From Campylobacterales bacterium (GTDB lineage Bacteria > Campylobacterota > Campylobacteria > Campylobacterales > Hydrogenimonadaceae): a stretch of 10,033 nt of DNA. This document shows positions 6,651-10,033 of this stretch, piece after piece. The stretch lies in contig JAMONQ010000100.1 in assembly GCA_027065635.1 (NCBI GenBank), positions 1 to 10,033 on the forward strand. Direction: 5' to 3'. The notes under the pieces were generated by a model, which did not search any database, was not told the origin of the DNA, and saw nothing but the letters and a program-made list of their open reading frames with translations. The translations under genes were made by a program, and so were the position numbers. Numbering within the stretch: position 1 is the first letter of the stretch; each line of letters opens with the position of its first letter.

Positions 6651-7003
6651 ATTATAGCAAGCGTGAATATCCAGATAAGCAGCGTAAATGTTACCGAAAA
6701 CAGCACCATGGCGCTGGCGGCGTCTTTTGCGTATTTGGCAAGTTTGTGGTATTCGGGGCTGGCCAGATCCACCACTCTTTCGATCGCACTGTTTGCCAGC
6801 TCGCTGATAAGTACCGGAAAGAGCGAAAGGGCCAGTACGGCTTTTGCTATGAGTGCAAAAGGAGCGAAGATCAGAAGTATCCATACTACAACGGCGATAG
6901 ATACTTCGATTTTAAAGGCAGTCTCGTTTTTAAAAACCTCCATAAAACCCTCAAAAGCGTACCCGGCATTCTTCCATATGGAGTATTTTGGCTGATTTCT
7001 CAT
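6635..7003 (-). CDS. dgkA: Diacylglycerol kinase
   Basis: This 122-aa integral membrane enzyme phosphorylates diacylglycerol to phosphatidic acid with ATP, returning lipid by-products to phospholipid synthesis. Length and layout match E. coli DgkA: an amphipathic N-terminus with NETAF at 26-30, then three membrane helices (about 33-50, 54-80 and 97-118). The catalytic signature ELANSAIERVVD lies at 68-79, including the equivalents of Glu69, Asn72, Glu76 and Asp80, followed by SPEYHKLAKYAKDAASAMV at 82-100. No key residue is missing. The start ATG overlaps the HD gene's stop as ATGA. GGGAG at 7012-7016, inside the HD gene, sits 8 nt upstream, so the two are co-transcribed and probably translationally coupled. 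The 3' end overlaps the convergent TauE-like gene by 16 nt. Confidence 0.96.
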   Translation of the reverse strand: MRNQPKYSIWKNAGYAFEGFMEVFKNETAFKIEVSIAVVVWILLIFAPFALIAKAVLALSLFPVLISELANSAIERVVDLASPEYHKLAKYAKDAASAMVLFSVTFTLLIWIFTLAIIYLES

Positions 7004-7545
7004 GACCTTTTCTCCCTTATGGCACGATAGAGAGATATTTTCTCCTTCAGACGCTTCGAAAGGTAGGGACTCGTCTGCGATAGCATATCCAAAATCATCT
7101 GGGCATTGGAGATGATCGTCTCTATCTTCTGCGGTTTCCAGTCAATCGGGGCCGGAAGCATGCTGCTTATTCTGTCGGCCATTTTCGCCATCGCGATTTC
7201 CGGAGGCTGTTCCAGAATCCTGACAAGAGACTCCTTTAGCTGCTGCTCTTTTGGAAGAGCTTCGTTTTTTGTCATCGCCCCTACTCCTTCGGCGACAGCT
7301 TTGCCGAAATCTTTTTTTATCGAAGATAGCGTGACATCGCTTTTTTCCACGACATCGTGGAGTATGGCACATATGGCGGCCAGGTTTACATCGAACTTCT
7401 CACCGGCTGCCGAAGCCGCGAATATTTCGTAAGAGGCGGCGACAGGATGTGTGATATATGGATCGCCAAACTTTGTAATCTGTCCGTAATGCGCCCATGC
7501 GGATAGACGGACGGCTTTGTGAAATAGATCTGTATTTGGTATCAT
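7000..7545 (-). CDS. SpoT-like HD-domain phosphohydrolase, stand-alone
   Basis: This 181-aa cytoplasmic protein resembles the hydrolase domain of RelA/SpoT enzymes and small alarmone hydrolases. The metal-binding HD set is intact: DPYITHPV at 28-35 (His33), ILHDVVE at 61-67 (His63, Asp64) and KMADR at 121-125 (Asp124). Other SpoT positions differ. The family's HDxxED becomes HDVVEK, with Lys68 for the catalytic Asp, and ADRLHNM becomes ADRISSM, with Ser128 for the nucleotide-contacting Asn. It is therefore probably a hydrolase acting on something other than ppGpp, or a weak one. No synthetase, TGS or ACT domain follows. I chose ATG 7545 because similarity begins there; the frame runs 45 codons further upstream into unrelated sequence across the divergent gene. 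It has no clear ribosome binding site. It overlaps dgkA by 4 nt. Confidence 0.83.
   Translation of the reverse strand: MIPNTDLFHKAVRLSAWAHYGQITKFGDPYITHPVAASYEIFAASAAGEKFDVNLAAICAILHDVVEKSDVTLSSIKKDFGKAVAEGVGAMTKNEALPKEQQLKESLVRILEQPPEIAMAKMADRISSMLPAPIDWKPQKIETIISNAQMILDMLSQTSPYLSKRLKEKISLYRAIREKRS
7517..7545 (+). promoter_or_regulatory. Candidate promoter of the inositol monophosphatase operon
   Basis: TTGTGA (7517-7522, 4 of 6) is followed after 17 bp by TATCAT (7540-7545) with a TG extension at 7537-7538. Transcription would begin near 7552. The -10 covers the start codon of the divergent HD gene, so the two units are arranged head to head with overlapping control regions. Confidence 0.45.
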
Positions 7546-7571
7546 TCGTAGACTTTGAAACGTTTTTTGGA

Positions 7572-7580
7572 AGTTTACCA
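7572..7580 (-). promoter_or_regulatory. Candidate extended -10 of the HD-dgkA operon
   Basis: The minus strand reads TGGTAAACT, an extended -10 with a 4 of 6 core. Transcription would begin near 7565, giving a leader of about 20 nt. It lies inside the 49-bp gap shared with the divergent operon. The evidence is weak. Confidence 0.3.
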
Positions 7581-7594
7581 AAAAAAGGAATAAT

Positions 7595-8407
7595 TTGTTG
7601 GAAAAACTTATCGACTCTCTTCTTGAAGCTGGAGATCTTTTTCGCGAAGGTTTCCACTCCGCAAAAGAGATCAGCCACAAAGGTACCGTCGATCTCGTAA
7701 CAGAATATGACGTAGCTGTGGAGAATCTTTTGAAAGAGAGAGTCTCGAAACTCTTTCCGGATTATACGATCGTAGGCGAAGAGAGCGGTGATGAGTTTTG
7801 TAGAGCTCCAAAAGCGGTATATATCGATCCGATTGACGGGACTACGAATTTTGTACACAAGATACCCTTTTGTGCGATATCCGTAGGTGTATGGGAGGAT
7901 GGCAGGCCTATTGTAGGTGCTGTCTACAACCCTGTTTTGAATGAGCTGTTTTATGCCGAAAGAGGTATGGGAGCCTACTGCAACAAAAGAAGGATTTACG
8001 TCTCTGATACATCTTTGCTGCAGCAGTCGCTCGTTGCTACCGGCTTTCCATACACAAAAGTTGAGATGGGGCACGATTTCGAATGGGTAACCGAAACGAT
8101 AAAGAATCTACTGCCGGTTACACAGGATATTCGGCGCCTGGGTGCGGCTTCGATAGATATCTGTTATGTAGCCAACGGTACCTTCGATGCATTCTACGAG
8201 TGCAACCTCAAGCCGTGGGACGTTGCGGCGGGCATACTTGTCGCAGAGGAGGCCGGTGGAAAGGTGACGAACCACCTGGGTGAGGAGTATAGACTCGGCG
8301 ATCCGGTCGTGGTCGTCTCAAACAGTCGCAATCATGATGCTTTGATCGACAAATTGGCATATTACAGGGGGAGAAAAGATGGAGAGACTCGACAAGAGAG
8401 AGGTTGA
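7595..8407 (+). CDS. Inositol monophosphatase-family enzyme (SuhB/CysQ type)
   Basis: This is a Mg2+-dependent phosphatase of the inositol monophosphatase superfamily, about 270 aa and of normal length. The metal-binding motifs are complete: GEES at 61-64, DPIDGTTNF at 78-86 and PWDVAAG at 207-213 with Asp209. The overall pattern (SVGVWEDGRPIVGAVYNPV, RRLGAASIDICYVANG) is closer to inositol-1-phosphatase/SuhB than to CysQ. The substrate could be inositol phosphate, fructose-1,6-bisphosphate or a related sugar phosphate. The start codon is TTG: AAGGAA at 7585-7590 precedes two consecutive TTG codons (7595 and 7598), and spacing to the ribosome binding site slightly favours the second. The 3' end overlaps the next gene by 29 nt. 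It is the first gene of a compact three-gene plus-strand unit. Confidence 0.94.
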   Translation: MLEKLIDSLLEAGDLFREGFHSAKEISHKGTVDLVTEYDVAVENLLKERVSKLFPDYTIVGEESGDEFCRAPKAVYIDPIDGTTNFVHKIPFCAISVGVWEDGRPIVGAVYNPVLNELFYAERGMGAYCNKRRIYVSDTSLLQQSLVATGFPYTKVEMGHDFEWVTETIKNLLPVTQDIRRLGAASIDICYVANGTFDAFYECNLKPWDVAAGILVAEEAGGKVTNHLGEEYRLGDPVVVVSNSRNHDALIDKLAYYRGRKDGETRQERG

Positions 8408-8894
8408 TATGCTGATGCAGATAGTGTCGGATCACTATCCCAATCAGCAGATATTCCATATCAGTGACGGCAACAACGATCTACACGACTATCTGTTTGA
8501 GCTTACGAAAAGAAGGGGGTATGAGTACGACCTTCGCATCGTAGGGGATCCTTTTGAGTGCTCGTTCGATCCAAAAGATCATCCAGGGTGCACGATAGAG
8601 GAGCTCGACCTCGGCAGAAAAGCTTTCAACAAACATGCGAGACTCTACGAGTATGCCTTTGTCACTCTGGAGGATCATATACTCGAAGATGATTTTCAGC
8701 TCTTCTTGCAAAAGATATACAGGATGATGAAAAACTCCGGAATAGTTGTACTGATGCCGAAAAAGGATGGAAGATTCCGGGAGAGAATCGATACGATGCT
8801 CGAAGATGGATACTTCGTAGCCATCAACCATATCGATCTTTTCGATGGTTACGATATTGTAAACGCCAGAAAGATGCACGGCTGGCACCGTTAG
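8379..8894 (+). CDS. Unrecognised 171-aa protein, Rossmann/methyltransferase-like C-terminus
   Basis: I do not recognise this family with certainty. It is soluble, with no signal peptide or membrane segment. Residues 90-165 (the segment from YAFVTLEDHILEDDF through the helix IYRMMKNSGIVVLMPKK to GYFVAINHIDLFDGYDIVNARK) have the order expected of the last strands of a class I SAM-dependent methyltransferase: an acidic strand end, a helix with LK-x-G-like turn, a hydrophobic strand and a final beta pair. No GxGxG SAM-binding loop is visible in the N-terminal 60 residues; the stretch QIFHISDGNNDLHDYL (24-39) sits where it would be, and its SDGNND may be a divergent version. The frame is open, with organism-like codon use and a strong AGGGGGA (8366-8372) 6 nt before ATG. 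It overlaps the phosphatase gene by 29 nt, so it is a real, coupled gene. Confidence 0.8.
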   Translation: MERLDKREVDMLMQIVSDHYPNQQIFHISDGNNDLHDYLFELTKRRGYEYDLRIVGDPFECSFDPKDHPGCTIEELDLGRKAFNKHARLYEYAFVTLEDHILEDDFQLFLQKIYRMMKNSGIVVLMPKKDGRFRERIDTMLEDGYFVAINHIDLFDGYDIVNARKMHGWHR

Positions 8895-8903
8895 GAGAGA
8901 TAT

Positions 8904-9173
8904 ATGCAAAACCGGACTTATACACTCGATGAGGCCGTCTCGTTTTACGAGGAGAGTAGATACGAAGAGGCGATGAGCGCCTTTATGCATCATAGAAAAA
9001 ACCCCGAAGCCCAGTACTATATCGGTATGCTCTATTATGAAGGTTTCGGTGTCGAAAAGAGTGTCGAAGAGGCGAAAAGATGGTTCAAGAAGGCTTCCCG
9101 TGCCGGAAGCCTGGATGCGGAGTATATGCTTCTTTGCTGCGAGGGCAATACATCCAGTTGCTGTAAAGGCTAA
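8904..9173 (+). CDS. Small single-repeat Sel1-like protein
   Basis: This 89-aa cytoplasmic protein has one complete Sel1-like (TPR-related) repeat at about 34-70: PEAQYYIGMLYYEGFGVEKS, then VEEAKRWFKKASRAG, with the diagnostic LYYxGxGV and AxxWFxKAAxxG positions. The N-terminal helices (TLDEAVSFYEESRYEEAMSAF) look like a half TPR. Sel1 proteins usually have several repeats and act as protein-binding scaffolds, so one this short is unusual and probably binds a single partner. The C-terminus carries two vicinal cysteine pairs (Cys78-Cys79 and Cys86-Cys87). AGGAG at 8893-8897 overlaps the previous gene's stop, so it belongs to the same operon. Its TAA shares bases with the stop codon of the convergent lipoprotein gene. 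Confidence 0.88.
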   Translation: MQNRTYTLDEAVSFYEESRYEEAMSAFMHHRKNPEAQYYIGMLYYEGFGVEKSVEEAKRWFKKASRAGSLDAEYMLLCCEGNTSSCCKG

Positions 9174-9652
9174 CGGAGTGTTATAGAGATGTTTTTGTCA
9201 ATGCTCTCTTTTTGAAACGCACCCGAGAGGTTCAGGTATGCATGGGCCTCGTCTTCCCATCGTATGAATTTTGTTCTGAAATAGTCTACGTCATCTATAT
9301 CGAAGGCCGTTTCATCAGAGACTTCGTTCAGCAGATCGGCCGAAGCCGGTACATACTCGAGACGATACCTGCCGTCCTCATCCTTTTTGTAAAAGCTGAC
9401 GAACGTTACTTTTGAAAATTTCAACGTCTCGACCGCCAGCCACGATCCTTCCGGAGAGGGTATGACACGATAGTCGAGCGCACCGCTTTGAAGCTCGTAA
9501 CTGCCGTTGTCTTCAAGGATATACAACGACCCCTCTTTTACTTCCGTGACCAGACTCTCCTCGAATCCGGGATGATACGATACGCCTCCTTTATCGTCGA
9601 GGAAGCAGCCTTGCAGTAGAAGAAGGGTTAGAATGATAAATGTTTTACGCAT
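9170..9652 (-). CDS. Small predicted lipoprotein of unknown function
   Basis: This 160-aa protein has a lipoprotein signal peptide: MRKTF, a hydrophobic run, then the lipobox LQGC with Cys16 as the lipidated residue. It should be membrane-anchored and face the periplasm or outer surface. The mature part is acidic and beta-rich (GSLYILEDNGSYELQSG, VIPSPEGSWLAVETLKFSKVTFVSFYK, FIRWEDEAHAYLNLSG), resembling one or two blades of a beta-propeller, but I do not recognise a named family. ATG 9652 gives a normal signal peptide; a TTG six codons upstream is also in frame. No ribosome binding site is seen before ATG 9652, but a possible upstream small gene ends within it (ATGCGTAA), suggesting coupled translation. 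The stop interlocks with that of the convergent Sel1 gene. Confidence 0.8.
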   Translation of the reverse strand: MRKTFIILTLLLLQGCFLDDKGGVSYHPGFEESLVTEVKEGSLYILEDNGSYELQSGALDYRVIPSPEGSWLAVETLKFSKVTFVSFYKKDEDGRYRLEYVPASADLLNEVSDETAFDIDDVDYFRTKFIRWEDEAHAYLNLSGAFQKESIDKNISITLR

Positions 9653-9854
9653 GGATTTGAGATCTTTCAAAAGATGAAAACCGAAAAGAGTCCATTAAAA
9701 AGGTGCATTTCGTTACAAAGTATCCGCACGTTTCGGACTCGATGCCGGCAATGGGTTCGATTTCATAATATTTTTCACGATTATGAACAGCTCTTTGGGC
9801 AAAAAAAATCGATTTTTTCGCTTCGGATATGACAGCGCAGTTTATTCCCGGCAT
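9645..9854 (-). CDS. Possible small protein (69 aa) upstream of the lipoprotein gene
   Basis: This open frame is supported by a good ribosome binding site (AAAGGGG on the minus strand, 6 nt before the ATG), codon use like its neighbours, and an 8-nt overlap with the lipoprotein start. It has no signal peptide, membrane helix or recognised motif. Three cysteines are at residues 6, 43 and 50. It could instead be a leader peptide that delivers ribosomes to the lipoprotein ATG, or a chance frame. An AT-rich tract upstream holds a minus-strand TATTAT (9922-9927) that could be its -10. Confidence 0.4.
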   Translation of the reverse strand: MPGINCAVISEAKKSIFFAQRAVHNREKYYEIEPIAGIESETCGYFVTKCTFLMDSFRFSSFERSQIHA

Positions 9855-10033
9855 ATAACACCCCTTTCAAGACTGCTTGTCAGTAGATACCGATCGGAAG
9901 CATCAACTTTGCATATTAATCATAATACAACTATTAAAATTAAATTAGAGTTAAAAGGTTGCTTGAAAGCTACACTATTCGTAGATATTTTGAACAGGCT
10001 GTTTCAGACTCTATATAAAAGAAGAGTTTTGAA
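9855..10033. other. AT-rich intergenic region at right edge
   Basis: No gene is recognisable here. The 9901-9960 part is strongly AT-rich and probably contains the promoter of the minus-strand genes at 9170-9854. It includes the 8-bp palindrome CCGATCGG (9890-9897) and the short inverted repeat GCTTGAAAGC (9961-9970). A plus-strand promoter candidate lies at the edge, so another gene probably begins just beyond the window. Confidence 0.5.
9990..10019 (+). promoter_or_regulatory. Candidate plus-strand promoter at right edge
   Basis: TTGAAC (9990-9995) is followed after 18 bp by TATAAA (10014-10019), within a longer CTATATAAAAG. Transcription would begin near 10026 and run out of the window. 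The element looks fairly strong, but the gene it serves is not visible. Confidence 0.35.

Noticed and set aside
7400..8074. 224-codon minus-strand frame
   Set aside because: It is antisense to the phosphatase and overlaps the HD gene in another frame; its sequence is compositionally odd, with no motif.
8481..8993. 170-codon minus-strand frame
   Set aside because: It is antisense to the coupled 171-aa gene, which has a strong ribosome binding site and operon context; no family resemblance.
10020..10033. AAGAGTTTTGAA at the right edge as the 5' end of a 16S rRNA gene
   Set aside because: It resembles the AGAGTTTGATC start only loosely, with an extra T and then divergence, and the predicted promoter is too close for an rRNA leader.
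1..10033. CRISPR array, tRNA, insertion sequence or prophage elements
   Set aside because: No spaced direct repeats, cloverleaf sequences, transposase or phage-type proteins were seen on either strand.

Overview
The window reads as an ordinary but densely packed chromosomal stretch from a member of the Campylobacterota (Epsilonproteobacteria), probably a free-living respiratory lineage of the Sulfurovum, Sulfurimonas or Hydrogenimonas kind. The reasons are: moderate GC with heavy use of ATA and AGA codons; very short intergenic gaps; TGnTAnnAT-type extended -10 boxes with weak or absent -35 boxes; multihaem and single-haem c-type cytochromes; and a TauE/SafE-like membrane protein with the GHCxGMCGGF motif common in this phylum. 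The species assignment is inference. I see no tRNA, rRNA, CRISPR array, insertion sequence, phage gene or sign of recent transfer.

Layout, left to right. (1) Positions 1-2180: the 3' part of an exported tetrahaem cytochrome c554-like protein, joined by a 4-nt ATGA overlap to a membrane diguanylate cyclase with a large periplasmic sensor region. (2) 2213-3565: a flavin reductase-like FMN protein and a periplasmic single-haem Tll0287-like (DUF3365) protein, each with its own recognisable promoter. (3) 3597-5817: a divergent pair, namely an IscU/NifU-like protein without the family's cluster-binding cysteines (minus strand) and a secreted endonuclease/exonuclease/phosphatase-family protein with an OB-like tail (plus strand). 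The 127-bp spacer between them holds two perfect inverted repeats and a promoter that would give a leaderless mRNA. (4) 5877-6650: a TauE/SafE-type membrane protein whose end overlaps the end of the next, convergent gene. (5) 6635-7545, minus strand: a two-gene operon of a SpoT-like HD-domain protein and diacylglycerol kinase DgkA, joined by another ATGA overlap. (6) 7595-9173, plus strand: an inositol monophosphatase-family enzyme, an unrecognised 171-aa protein and a one-repeat Sel1 protein, tightly packed as an operon. (7) 9170-9854, minus strand: a small lipoprotein and a possible 69-aa upstream partner, followed by an AT-rich spacer to the right edge.

Common threads. Two haem proteins lie on either side of a c-di-GMP synthase, one of them translationally coupled to it. 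This suggests, without proving, that periplasmic redox or ligand state feeds into c-di-GMP signalling. The HD/DgkA pair joins a nucleotide-signal-hydrolase-like fold to phospholipid turnover. The oddest individual proteins are the cysteine-less IscU homologue and the SpoT-like HD protein, which keeps its metal ligands but has lost residues needed for ppGpp hydrolysis. I found no convincing entirely new multi-gene system; the findings listed are local anomalies worth checking.
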